From positions 3,472,001-3,536,000 of the forward strand of contig CAVNZM010000014.1 of assembly GCA_963693365.1 (NCBI GenBank): a DNA stretch of 64,000 bases, written 5' to 3'. The position numbers were made by a program, and so were the translations under genes. Below are positions 30,686 through 41,287 of this stretch, one piece after another. Numbering within the stretch: the stretch's first letter is position 1; every line of letters starts with the position of its first letter. The notes under the pieces are model-generated. The model did not search any database. It saw nothing but the letters and a program-made list of their open reading frames with translations, and was not told the DNA's origin. Origin of the DNA: Amoebidium appalachense (lineage: Eukaryota; Ichthyosporea).

Positions 30686-31493
30686 CCTCCTTTTGGGTAA
30701 TAAGAGAGACCTCTATACTACCAATCTCATTAGTGAAACTACCGACGGAAACACCTGACCTAATCACTATAGGCTCGATGCCCGGATTCACTAATTCTAT
30801 TTCTATTGTCTTATCCGGCCATACCCTACTAAGGGTCCATTGGGCCACCTCCTGAAATGGGGTTTTCGGAGTAAAAACCCCTAAATCCCCTATCCTAACA
30901 TGATTGCCGGCCCGGACACGTACCGTTTGGCACTGATAAGGCTCGATTACTACTTCAGCTACCGTTCTAGCACCAGACTGATAACCGTCGAGCCCATCAT
31001 GGGTTTTAATTTTAACGCCGGACTGCAATTCTAAAACATTCGTACGTTCAAACAAAGCATTCACATGTCTACGGAAAAATGGGGCTCCCAACAAAACACT
31101 TTGAGCTAAATCCTTAACCACATAACAAGCAATATGCATAGCCTGGCCACCTATCTCACACGGCAACACACAAACACCTTCCACAGACATACTACTATTA
31201 TTAGCACTACCTAAGGCTGTGCTAGAAGCATCTAAAATAGGAATTTCCCCCCCGGCCTGATTAAAACGACGAATAAAGGAAGCATGCACACAATTAACCT
31301 GAGCCCCTCCATCGAGCAAAGCAACAGCCTTCAACTTACCATCAGCTAACCATACGTCTATATAATGCCGGCTAAAACCAACTAAATCCTCCTCCAATTC
31401 AAGCAACACATCATCACTCACACCCAATCCCTGCCCACGAAGACTCACACCCTCGATACCTACGTGCAACATACCTACCTGTGGTGCCTGCAC
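30531..31493 (-). CDS. Retropepsin-like aspartic protease with DGG active site, plus downstream beta domain
   Basis: About 320 codons. ALLDGGAQVNCV sits where the catalytic D-T/S-G-A of retroviral-type proteases is expected, with hydrophobic flanks and a later VLLGAPFFRRH matching the second conserved block (usually ILG-D-FL). The residue after the catalytic Asp is Gly, read from GATGGAGGG. A strand pattern (IELVNPGIEPIVIRSG) follows, as in many Gypsy proteins between protease and RT. The 3' end overlaps the RT frame by about 150 bases. Confidence 0.75.
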   Translation of the reverse strand: MQAPQVGMLHVGIEGVSLRGQGLGVSDDVLLELEEDLVGFSRHYIDVWLADGKLKAVALLDGGAQVNCVHASFIRRFNQAGGEIPILDASSTALGSANNSSMSVEGVCVLPCEIGGQAMHIACYVVKDLAQSVLLGAPFFRRHVNALFERTNVLELQSGVKIKTHDGLDGYQSGARTVAEVVIEPYQCQTVRVRAGNHVRIGDLGVFTPKTPFQEVAQWTLSRVWPDKTIEIELVNPGIEPIVIRSGVSVGSFTNEIGSIEVSLITQKEDAGSKGDSGGGGTTLFNVSHQNVTRHDGGGGPGQHRSHSPDPQEEGGSPRV

Positions 31494-32068
31494 GGGTGGG
31501 GTGGGGTGTGTGTGTATGGTGGGTGGGTGGGTGGTGTGTGTGTGTTGGGTGTATGTGTGGGTGTGTGTGTGGGTGTAGGTGTGTCTGCAACCGTCGTATG
31601 TTGTTGTGGTGGTGTGTTTCTACGTGTCTGTGCCTTCCCCCCCTTCCCCCTTTACTCGTGTGTGTCCCCCCCCCTCCCGGGAACAATGGCACAGAAACCC
31701 CCTCCGGTGTGGTTAGAACAAACACCGGGTTGGGACAAGAAACACTGAGACCATCCACTTGTGGCTGGGGAACCTCCCCCAACCACAAAACATTCACACC
31801 CTTCATACCTTTGGTAGAGTCACCCCACAAACATTCATGCCATACCACCTCGACGCTGTCTTGAGGACCCACGACGATGCCCCTCGTCGAACTGCTGCTG
31901 CTGTCCGCTACGTCCACCACGCCCACGACCGCTGGTGTTTGAGTGTAAACTAAAAGCTGTTGTGTTTCTGGCGTCTATAGCTAGTGTGTGAACCTGTGGT
32001 ATCTGTGTGTGCAGGGAGCTATCCTCCGCTGCCAATGCGTAGAACATATCTACGTTGAACTTAGCCAT
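31414..32068 (-). CDS. Short Gag-like frames, no capsid recognised
   Basis: ATG at 32068 opens 77 codons with an Arg-Gly-rich nucleic-acid-binding segment (GRGRGGRSGQQQQ). A second frame (31926-31414) continues, with a Thr-His-Pro-rich tail made from a GT/CA repeat. I see no major-homology region or CCHC knuckle. The space between LTR and protease (about 0.6 kb) is too small for a normal Gag. It is either internally deleted or very divergent. Confidence 0.45.
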
Positions 32069-32094
32069 TGTGTGGTGTGTGCCCGAACTCGTGT

Positions 32095-32099
<5 letters not shown>

Positions 32100-32130
<31 letters not shown>
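32100..32130. repeat. Poly-T in the Ty3 5' leader
   Basis: About 32 T on the plus strand, poly-A on the element strand, between the 5' LTR and the first frame. Confidence 0.9.
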
Positions 32131-32221
32131 CGTTGTGTGTTTGAGGTGTAGCAACAGCCCAGAAGGAACTGTCACCGCGTTACCCTAGCGCGAAAAACCG
32201 CACTAAAAGAAAGGTGTAGCT

Positions 32222-32935
32222 TGTCGTATCCTAATGTATGTGTACTAGAGACGCGGCACTCTACTAAGTGTACACACACGAAAAGGAACGAACGTGTACA
32301 GAAAAACGGTAAAGTTTATTAAGACCAGGCTCCGACGGGCAAACTTAGATCCGTACGGATTGAGTCTAAGTTACGACTGAGGCCATCAAGGCCGTGCCCT
32401 ACAAGATCATCATCATCTGGCCCCCTACGATGCCACATTCCATTAACATTCCGATCTACTTTTATCGTGCGCCTGCACGAGCTAGGTCGATCTACTCAAC
32501 TAATATATTTATCCAAGTCTCACCCCTCACCCTCCCCCTAGTGGCACCGCAGAGTCTAAATCTACATTTCATACTATCCTCCCCCCCCTCCCTCCCCCCC
32601 TTTCCTCTACATCTACATATATAAATACGTTTGGCAACATATACTATCAAACCTTGCCAATCCTTACAAAAGGGCTTCTGCCCGAACAATCACATTCCTA
32701 AGTCCTCCTACGATCTATCCTACACACTAATTAGAATTCTATTGGACGGCTGTCCCGGCTGACGTGGTCCAATGCCCTGCGCCGGCAGAGGCAAGATGCA
32801 CGCAGCTGTTCAGCTATCTTGAGGCCCCGGACTTGATCTTGATGATCTGTGGACCCGGGCCACCCCCCCCCCCCCCCCCCCCCGATCTCGATCGTAGACT
32901 TAGGCTAATCTGCTGAGACGGATTAGTATATGTCA
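32222..32935 (-). repeat. 5' LTR of the Ty3 element
   Basis: 714 bp, with a single C21 tract at 32863-32883. No primer-binding site beginning TGG is seen directly after it on the minus strand. Confidence 0.92.
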
Positions 32936-33440
32936 GGGCCCGTGGGGATTGTTTTCTCGCTCGGATTTGGTCTGCATTGCTCTTTAAAGGGCTGACTTGC
33001 TTGCTGTGCCCCGGTAGGTTTTGAGGGGGGCGTGTTGGGGGGCAGCAGTAATGATGTCTTCTTGCGGAGTGTGGCCTGGTCATCGTCGCTCCATATGACT
33101 AGTTGGAGCAAACTAGTTTCACGCAGACACGTGCACTTGTACCTTTGCCCGCTGGTGTCCTTTGGTCACTTGTTGTTTTATTTTTTATTTCATTGCTGTG
33201 GCTCTTTCGAAGTCGGTTATTTTGGTGGTCATGTACTCCTGTGGCTGCACAATGTCATTGCCTTCATATCCACTGGTCCATTGATCAATAAATCCCAGTC
33301 AAGAGAAAAAAATTTACAGGATCATGGTAACACACAAACGATACGCCCCAAAACAATGAGTATATGAGGTTTGGGGGTTTGCGCTGTTTACTCGAGGCAA
33401 AGATATGAGGTTTCTTCATCTTGAAGCAGCTCCAAATATG

Positions 33441-33480
33441 ATTGGGCACACGTCGCACCCTCCGCTGGCGTGGGTATAAA
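33441..33480 (+). promoter_or_regulatory. CCAAT-like and TATA boxes upstream of tyrosinase 2
   Basis: ATTGG (33441-33445) and GGGTATAAAAAC (TATAAA 33475-33480) lie about 320 bases before the ATG at 33800. A GTAAGC donor near 33532 and a polypyrimidine-CACCTAG acceptor near 33720 suggest a 5' UTR intron between them. Confidence 0.5.
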
Positions 33481-34448
33481 AACTCATCCACTATGCAGGA
33501 AAGCCTTCATTCTTCCGCAAAGAAAGCTACAGTAAGCGACACACACACATGTACACCTTTGCTTGAAACAAGGGTACGTCGTCATCTTTTTCAAAACTGT
33601 GCTCCTTACAATAGCTATAGCGCTGAGCGCGGCGTGCTTTGCACATAGAGATAATTCGCTTTATATTGTTGTGTTACTTGGTGTGCAATATACACCTGTT
33701 TTTTTTTTAACCTTCACCTAGCTGAATTCGACGATGCTCTGAAGCAGTGGACAACAACGAGATTCTCGGTGTTCTTTCTAATATTAATTAATATCGAAAA
33801 TGCACAAAGCTTTTTGGCTATCCGTTCTGCTGCCCGCAGCGTGTAAACAACTGTACACATGAACTGTACATGTTTACTAAAGAATGTGATCTACTAGCAC
33901 ACGATTCGTGCTTTGTCATGAATATCACATAAATATTATGTCCGTACCAATAGGACTCACTCTGACCTAAGAATTGAACCATATATGGTTCTTCAGCAGC
34001 ATACCACATAAACGAAGTGAACCAATAAGAGGTTTGCATAAATAGGACAAAGGTCTGACTGGCTCGGACCGCACCAGAATCACGAATGGCATGTTGCCAC
34101 CCGCGCTGGCCGCGGATGAACCAATCCTGGGCCTTGATCCGAAACCTGGGGGCTATTTAAGAAAGCCGTCCCAGTACGGGGATCACATCAGTGAAGTCTG
34201 AGACAGACTGAGTCGGCCCATAGTAAAAGCAACCTGGCCGCGTGTGCCTTTCTACCCGTTCTCTGTCTTTATTTTGATTCAGTTGTACTCTGCCTTATCC
34301 TAACTAGTCCAACTGTTTACATTGGCGACCGCGCAGTTCAAGAATCTCGCATCCTTCGAATCTCACATCTTTCAATCAGTTCAAGAATCTCACATCTTTC
34401 AATCAGCTCAAGAATCTCCCATGGCCGATCACAATCCTTTTTTACCCC

Positions 34449-34487
34449 AACTGTTTACATTGGCCGCGGTCGCCAATGTAAACAGTT
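34449..34487. repeat. 39-bp palindromic LTR/primer-site junction
   Basis: Arms of 16 bases (AACTGTTTACATTGGC and its complement) flank a 7-base loop CGCGGTC. Each arm is the 3' end of an LTR plus the first bases of the primer-binding site, joined head to head. Confidence 0.9.
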
Positions 34488-34960
34488 GGACTAGTTAGGA
34501 TAAGGCAGAGTACAACTGAATCAAAATAAAGACAGAGAACGGGTAGAAAGGCACACGCGGCCAGGTTGCTTTTACTATGGGCCGACTCAGTCTGTCTCAG
34601 ACTTCACTGATGTGATCCCCGTACTGGGACGGCTTTCTTATATAGCCCCAGGTTTCGGATCAAGGCCCAGGATTGGTTCATCCGCGGCCAGCGCGGGTGG
34701 CAACATGCCATTCGTGATTCTGGTGCGGTCCGAGCCAGTCAGACCTTCGTCCTATTTAAGCTGTAAAAACATCTTATTGGTTCACTTCGTTGATGTGGTA
34801 TGCAGCGGTAGAACCATATATGGTTTATTTCTTAGGTAAGATTGATTCCTATTGGTGCGGACATAATATTTATGTGATATTCGTTACAAAGCAGGAATCG
34901 TGTGCTAGTACATCACATTCTTTAGTAAACATATACAGTTCATGTGTACAGTTGTTTACA
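34477..34960 (-). repeat. Inverted, more diverged LTR inside element copy 2
   Basis: 484 bp with the same ends as the outer LTRs but several differences, for example TTTAAGCTGTAAAAACATC in the middle. It is flanked on the left by a palindrome made of LTR end plus primer-binding-site bases. Confidence 0.9.
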
Positions 34961-36642
34961 CTCCCCCCCTTGTCGGGAGCCTGGTGGTGTCGTTAGACAA
35001 GCAAACCACCAGGCTGAGAGGCGATAAACAACCTTCAGCGAGAATTCTTGTGTGTGCCGAGCTGCTGGACAGAACAGAGCAAGGACGGTGGAATAGAGTT
35101 GTGCACGTCTATGAGCACTTCTTCATTTGCCAAAACGTAAATTCATGCAGCATTCTTCTGTGATTTCATTTTCGTGGCGAAGATTGTTGCAGAGTGTGCG
35201 TGCGAATAATTCGCTAAGCCTTCGTCTCTGTGCTTGGCTTTTCTGTAGAAGTAGTATTTTCCTTTTTGGGAATTTTTCCTTTTTAGGATACTCCCGCAGA
35301 TTCGTTTTCAATTGCGAGTAATTTGGTTGTGTGGATGAATGATCATACCAAACATTCGATAATGAATATAACTCGAGCCTTAGGTCACTTCGTAGCTCAG
35401 GTAGTGGTGGATAGCTTCAAGGCTTGCGAGTGTGGACGTGCATGCGGTGGCATGGACACGATGGCAGTGTGCAATAGGGCAATGCACGCAAGGGCAACGG
35501 TTTTATTTTCTTCCTAACATAGAGGGGGCTGTGTGCATTGCAACCCAAGCAGTGTTGTGCATTCGTCCTTTCATTTTCGTATTTCCAGTTCATTTTGCTT
35601 TCGTTTTTCGTTTTTTGTCGTTTGATAAATTCGTTACTTCGTTTTGTTTTCGTGTTGCATTCATTTCGTATTTCCTCTATGCATTCGTTTGTCGTTAATT
35701 CTTTATTTCATTGCGTATTCGTGATGGTTCGTTTTTCGTTGGTTCATTGCTTCGTAGAACCTTGTCCGAGTAGCTTCGAATATATACTCTTACAAGTTTG
35801 AAGTGGCCAGCCCACCTACACGGAAAGAATTGAAAGCATGTTTAAACTTCTTTTGTAGTGCTGGACACATCAAAAATGTGAAGAAAAACGAATACACTAC
35901 GAAACAACGAATACACGAACAAAAGAATTGAACTAACGAAGCAATGAACCAACGAAAAACGAACCATCACGAATACGCAATGAAATAAAGAATTAACGAC
36001 AAGCGAATGCATAGAGGAAATACGAATGAATGCAACACAAAACAAAACAAAGTAACGAAGTTATCAAACGACAAAAAACGAAAAACGAAAGCAAAATGAA
36101 ATGGAAATACGAAAATGAAAGAACGAATGCACAACACTGCTTGGGTTGCAATGCACACAGCCCCCTCTATGTTACGAAGAAAAGAAAACCGTTGCCCTTG
36201 CGTGCATTGCGCTATTGCACACTGTCATCGTGTCCATGCCACCGCATGCACCTCCACACTCGCAAGCCAGATGCACGGCCACTTTCAGCACGAATGCATT
36301 TAAAGAAGAAGATAGTCGCTGTTCCTATAGCATTGAGGACATAAGGTGCTGTGAAAGTAGTTTTGCATGCATGCTTCGAATTTCTTGCTGTTTTCGAATA
36401 CAGCATGCCCCATAGTTTAGCGCACACTGGATGCACAACATGCGCATGAATGTATGCTGGCATGCCTAAACACATTACGAACATATGCCTCATGTATGGC
36501 GGCCCTTCCTGGTGCCACGCCCTAACGAATTTGCACTCTTGGTGCACAAAAGGCATGTAATAAAGTCGATGCAGAACTTTTGTTCATGCATGTGAAAAAC
36601 AAAGAAGGTGTTGGGTACGAATTTTAAGGTGAATGCCCGTCT

Positions 36643-36957
36643 GTGGCAATACTGTGTAACATACCAATTACACTGTCAAGCCTTGCACTAGCTGCCGGCA
36701 CACCCCCACCAGAACAAAAGAATGTGGTATGGGCACCGTTCCCTCACAACCCCAGCATACAGTGTCAGTATTTTGGCTGGAAGCCTTTCAGTTTCGAATT
36801 ACGAATACCCTCCTTCACTACTGAAGAAAGTGACGTGGAAGACGAATACGAATACGAATGCAAGGTGTTGTTGACTAACACATCGGACCATCATGTGTAC
36901 CTAGGCCCTGGTACGGAGGTGACCATGTTATTCCCTTGCAATATGATGACACTGTAA
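36643..36957 (+). CDS. Unknown 104-codon frame inside LTR element copy 2
   Basis: Copy of 23776-24090. I find no base differences between the two by eye, while neighbouring parts of the elements differ at several places. It begins after an in-frame TAA at 36625 with no ATG and ends at TAA. The acidic segment EESDVEDEYEYE precedes the strand pattern described for copy 1. Confidence 0.4.
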   Translation: MAILCNIPITLSSLALAAGTPPPEQKNVVWAPFPHNPSIQCQYFGWKPFSFELRIPSFTTEESDVEDEYEYECKVLLTNTSDHHVYLGPGTEVTMLFPCNMMTL

Positions 36958-37565
36958 CAATTTAGCACGTGCATACCCCACCAATGGGCACATGCGGGAG
37001 ACAACCCCACAAGCTGCCTTATTGGGCACCTCTGCTAAAACGAATATTCTTCTCACGAAGGAACAGAAGAATGCCACGAACACGAACCACACACTCACCA
37101 GGCAGCTACTTACATCTAATGTATGTAAGAAGTAGGGTGTGTGAACGGGGTAACTTCATGAACACCAACACGAAAGAAAGCACAGCACAAAGCAGTTCCA
37201 CGAATACGAATGGTTTTGGTATTCCACACAACGAACAGAACCTACAGTAGGGCCACCTACAAATGAAGCAGAGGATGGGGCACCATCCAGACCTGCACTG
37301 GAGGATATGAAAACACGAAGCGCGCTCACGAAGTTGCTTACAAAAGAAAGGGCGACTCCGACGACTTTTCTTTTTAGGCCAAGCCTCCAGAAGAATGTAT
37401 TATGCCTGGAATCCCCCTGCTCAACGAAAATGGCTGGCAAATGGGATACGAAAACTGCTCACGAATGGAAGCATGTGTTTTCTGAAGGAGGCTTGCTTTG
37501 CCTACCCTCTTCTTATGAATTATGAACCGGGCTTTTACTGGTTCTGACGGGTGATATATTTCTTT

Positions 37566-37718
37566 ATGTCGCCCAACGAAGAACACTTGGGCATTTTTAT
37601 TCATGTTTTTCCCAGCTCCGATGATGCAGAGTTAAAGCTGAAAGGAAAGAAGTGCTATTTGTTCATGAAAGAAGCGGCTTTTCCGGCCATGGTGACTCGC
37701 CTTACAGTCTTAAGGTAG
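37566..37718 (+). CDS. Unknown 50-codon frame inside LTR element copy 2
   Basis: ATG start after an in-frame TGA, ending in TAG. The composition is protein-like (MSPNEEHLGIFIHVFP at the start, KKCYLFMKEAAFP later). Copy 1 carries a one-base insertion in it. No family recognised. Confidence 0.3.
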   Translation: MSPNEEHLGIFIHVFPSSDDAELKLKGKKCYLFMKEAAFPAMVTRLTVLR

Positions 37719-38686
37719 AACCGGGATAAGGAGCAGCGGCTAAGCCTTGAAGCTATCCACCACTACCTGAGCTACGAAGTGACCTAAGGCTCGAGTTATA
37801 TTCATTATCGAATGTTTGGTATGATCATTCATCCACACAACCAAATTACTCGCAATTGAAAACGAATCTGCGGGAGTATCCTAAAAAGGAAAAATTCCCA
37901 AAAAGGAAAATACTACTTCTACAGAAAAGCCAAGCACAGAGACGAAGGCTTAGCGAATTATTCGCACGCACACTCTGCAACAATCTTCGCCACGAAAATG
38001 AAATCACAGAAGAATGCTGCATGAATTTACGTTTTGGCAAATGAAGAAGTGCTCATAGACGTGCACAACTCTATTCCACCGTCCTTGCTCTGTTCTGTCC
38101 AGCAGCTCGGCACACACAAGAATTCTCGCTGAAGGTTGTTTATCGCCTCTCAGCCTGGTGGTTTGCTTGTCTAACGACACCACCAGGCTCCCGACAAGGG
38201 GGGGAGTGTAAACAACTGTACACATGAACTGTACATGTTTACTAAAGAATGTGATCTACTAGCACACGATTCGTGCTTTGTCATGAATATCACATAAATA
38301 TTATGTCCGCACCAAAAGGACTCACTCTGACCTAAGAATTGAACCATATATGGTTCTTCAGCTGCATACCACATAAACGAAGTGAACCAATACGAGGTTT
38401 GCATAAATAGGACAAAGGTCTGACTGGCTCGGACCGCACCAGAATCACGAATGGCATGTTGCCACCCGCGCTGGCCGCGGATGAACCAATCCTGGGCCTT
38501 GATCCGAAACCTGGGGGCTATATAAGAAAGCCGTCCCAGTACGGGGATCACATCAGTGAAGTCTGAGACAGACTGAGTCGGCCCATAGTAAAAGCAACCT
38601 GGCCGCGTGTGCCTTTCTACCCGTTCTCTGTCTTTATTTTGATTCAGTTGTACTCTGCCTTATCCTAACTAGTCCAACTGTTTACA

Positions 38687-38691
38687 CAGCG
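38687..38691 (+). other. Target-site duplication CAGCG (right side)
   Basis: Matches 33837-33841. One copy is the original signal-peptide coding sequence and the other was made on insertion. Confidence 0.9.
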
Positions 38692-41230
38692 GCAGCGGTT
38701 TCGGCCTTAACCCTTGAGCAACACATGGAAAAAATCTAGGAACTCCTTCATGAAGAGGGGAAATTCCTGTGCCCTGTGGGGCACTTCTTGAAGGGCAGCG
38801 AGAATTTTGAAGGTAAGAGTTTTTGGAGGGGTCAGAGCCGGGCACGAAACTTTTCTTGACAATGTAAAATTTTAGGGGAAGTGGAGAGGAGAAGGAGGGG
38901 AGGGAAAGAAAAAAGAAGGGAGACCGTTTGCGTTGGTCTCTCACAACTCACAAAATTTAAATCCTGGCGGGCTGCTTTTTTCTTTTTTCGGGTTTATTTT
39001 TTGATCGGTGTGATTACTAATTCCCCTCCTTTTGCAGCAAAAAATGTACACCGCCTAACATCAACTATTTTTTCACTTACAGACTCCCGGCCCGTGTGCA
39101 TCGACTCGGAGGAATCAAGCGGGGTGTGCACGTTGGGCAGCAAGCACCTAAACACCACGTGCATGCCAACAAACTGCCACCGCCACGGCAAAGACTAGGT
39201 CTTCCACCATGCCGAGCAGAAATGCGCACCACCCACATGCCCTTCAGGGTACAGCGTACGAATTCAGTGGCGAGAAAAACATGTGTGTTCAAGTGAACAA
39301 CAATGCCAAGACCGAGGTTCTCAATCGCAGCCGTCGAGCCACGGCATGCTACTCTGGCAAGGTTTGGAGCCCGATCGCGACGCATAATATGTGCGTGTGC
39401 CCGGCCTCCATGATTTGGAGCCTCACTTACAGGACGTGCGTCACAGGCGTGTGCCCCCGCGGCTACCTCCGGGACAAGGTCGGTGTGTGCTATGACCAGA
39501 ACGAGTGTGCCACCCCCCGAGATATGCGGCTGCTGCGGTACATGCGTGAACACCGCTGGGTCTTTCCAGTGCAAGTGCGGTACCACGTCCCAATACGTGA
39601 AGTGTTCGGGTTGCCCTCCGCGCATTCGCAAGGAATGGAGGTCTCTCACGGTCACCGAGAAGGCTACGTTCAAGGGCGCGCTGAAGAGGCTGTTTGCCAC
39701 CAACACGTACCACGTCAAGGTTGTCGCCTACCACGAGCAAATGTCCGTCATGGAGTACGGCCACAACTCCAACGCTTTCCTTTCGTGGCACCGTTGGTTC
39801 GTTTTTTTGTTTGAGAACCAGCTTCGCTCTCTCGGTGGCGTCTACGGATGCATCACCATTCCCTTTTGGGATTGGACCGCCGACGTGAAATCCGATCCTA
39901 ACGCCGTCCCCCTCATCTCCGTCGTGCAAGAAATGGCTGGTACCGGCTCAAGTTGCATTCTCGACAGTTTCAAGTTCTTTGGGTTTTATCGCTACGCTGG
40001 TGGCCAGTGTGCCGTCGCGTCCGTTCGCCGCCGGCTGGCGTCCCCCAGGTCCCGGCCTTGCTATGTCTAGCGCTGTGGTCAACAGCGCTACTTTCACCAC
40101 GTTTTCAGACAAGCTTAATAAGCTGTGGCATGGATATGTGCACGACTTCATCGGTGCATGGGGTGCCACCATGTCTGACGTGCTGCTCTCTCCCAACGAC
40201 CCCATCTTCTGGCTGCACCATTCCAACGTTGACCGTGTGTGGTTCCAGTGGCAGGTGAGAGTGATGTCTTAGGCTATTATCCCGAGCCTTCATCTTTCAT
40301 CCCACAACTCCTGCATTATAGTACTCGTAGGATTCTTGCTTCCTGGTACGTTAGAATCGACCCTGTTTTGTAAAACCTTGGTCATCCACGGCACTAGCTC
40401 ACTCGCTCTTCCTCTCCCTCTCCCATCACCGCCTCCCTCCCTCCCTCCCTCCCTCTCTTTTTCTTGCTTTCTGTTTTTTAGCTACGAGTTGCTGGCATTC
40501 CTTTTCAAATGATTAAACAGTCACATATACTAACTTCCGCCCTCTTCCATCACAGAATGCCACGGGTACGCCGGAACTCCCCCAGCGACCATCCCTTCTG
40601 CCTGGTACTCGCAAAACAGCAACCCAGTTCCCCACGGTTTCGACAGCACGCTTGTTGCTTTCCCCACCAAGGTTACCCCACGCAACGTTAACAGCATCTA
40701 CCGCCTCGGCTACGGGTTTGCACGCTCCAAGTTCACCGGGACGTGGGACCCGGATGTGATTTTGCGCAAACCTCCGCCGCCGCCGTGAAAACGACATTTC
40801 TGTGAGTGCAGTGGGCGGAAGCAACAGTAAGGGCGTTGGAAACGGTACCGAAAATGGAAACAACGGCAACCACAACGGAAACGGAGATAGCAATGGAAAC
40901 GGGAACAATGGGAACGACGGGACCGATAATAACAATGGGGGCAACGGAAACAAACCCGTTGAGCACCCGGTGCCGCCCGAGATTGTTAAGCTGGTAGGAA
41001 ACCGCGACAAGACAAAGGACAAAGACGAGAATTCCGCACAGCAGTTTGCCGCCGACAAAACGAACAGAATGTTTGTGCTGCAACTCGCATCCACCGGCCC
41101 CGTCGGGAAAAAACTGAAAGATGCTGCCGCGTTGGAGTGCGGATTTTGGGGTCCCGCTAAGAAACTTAGCACTGAGTGGTCGACGATGTTGGGCATTCCT
41201 GACTCAAACCCTGACTGCCCGGCAGCTTAA

Positions 41231-41256
41231 AAATTTTCATTTCTCATGAGGTTTTT

Positions 41257-41287
<31 letters not shown>

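Larger units (their letters stand above)
25884..32935 (-). mobile_element. Ty3/Gypsy LTR retrotransposon, chromovirus-like
   Basis: Direct LTRs at 25884-26626 and 32222-32935 share TGTCGTATCC starts and TATATGTCA ends. The 5-bp target duplication GGGCC occurs at 25879-25883 and 32936-32940. On the minus strand the order is short Gag-like frame, protease, reverse transcriptase, RNase H, integrase and chromodomain, which is the Ty3/Gypsy order. A G-rich polypurine tract (complement of 26627-26647) precedes the 3' LTR. The LTRs differ by a few substitutions and by C-tract length, so insertion is fairly recent. The pol frame is interrupted at C/G runs, so it is either inactive or misread there. 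Confidence 0.95.
33842..38686 (+). mobile_element. Non-autonomous LTR retrotransposon, copy 2, with an inverted partial copy inside
   Basis: Same family as 22042-25607, opposite strand. Outer LTRs at 33842-34321 and 38207-38686 (480 bp each) lie inside the target duplication CAGCG (33837-33841, 38687-38691). A primer-binding site follows at 34322-34338, and a polypurine tract (ACAAGGGGGGAG) ends at 38206. Between about 34449 and 35755 lies an inverted LTR (34477-34960) plus inverted internal DNA that lacks about 1.5 kb relative to copy 1. The normal internal sequence resumes at about 35760. No polymerase genes. Confidence 0.93.
33800..41230 (+). pseudogene. Tyrosinase 2, disrupted by an LTR element in its signal-peptide exon
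   Basis: Paralogue of the gene at 10925. Exon 1 starts at 33800 (MHKAFWLSVLLP) and is cut by a 4.85-kb LTR element. It resumes after the target duplication at 38692 (AAVSA) and ends at 38812; without the insert its length gives the same phase-1 junction as the paralogue. Later exons are 39083-40254 and 40556-41230. EGF residues (ICGCCGTC), CuA (HNSNAFLSWHRW) and CuB (SPNDPIFWLHHSN) are intact in pieces, and an Asn/Gly linker and LECGFWG tail follow. Breaks: in-frame TAG at 38737 and 39196; frame changes near 39.3 kb, in C6 39513-39518, near 40006-40012, at the last junction (40556), and in T4 40760-40763. It lacks two introns present in the paralogue. Most likely a dead gene, although some breaks may be read errors. 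Confidence 0.88.
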
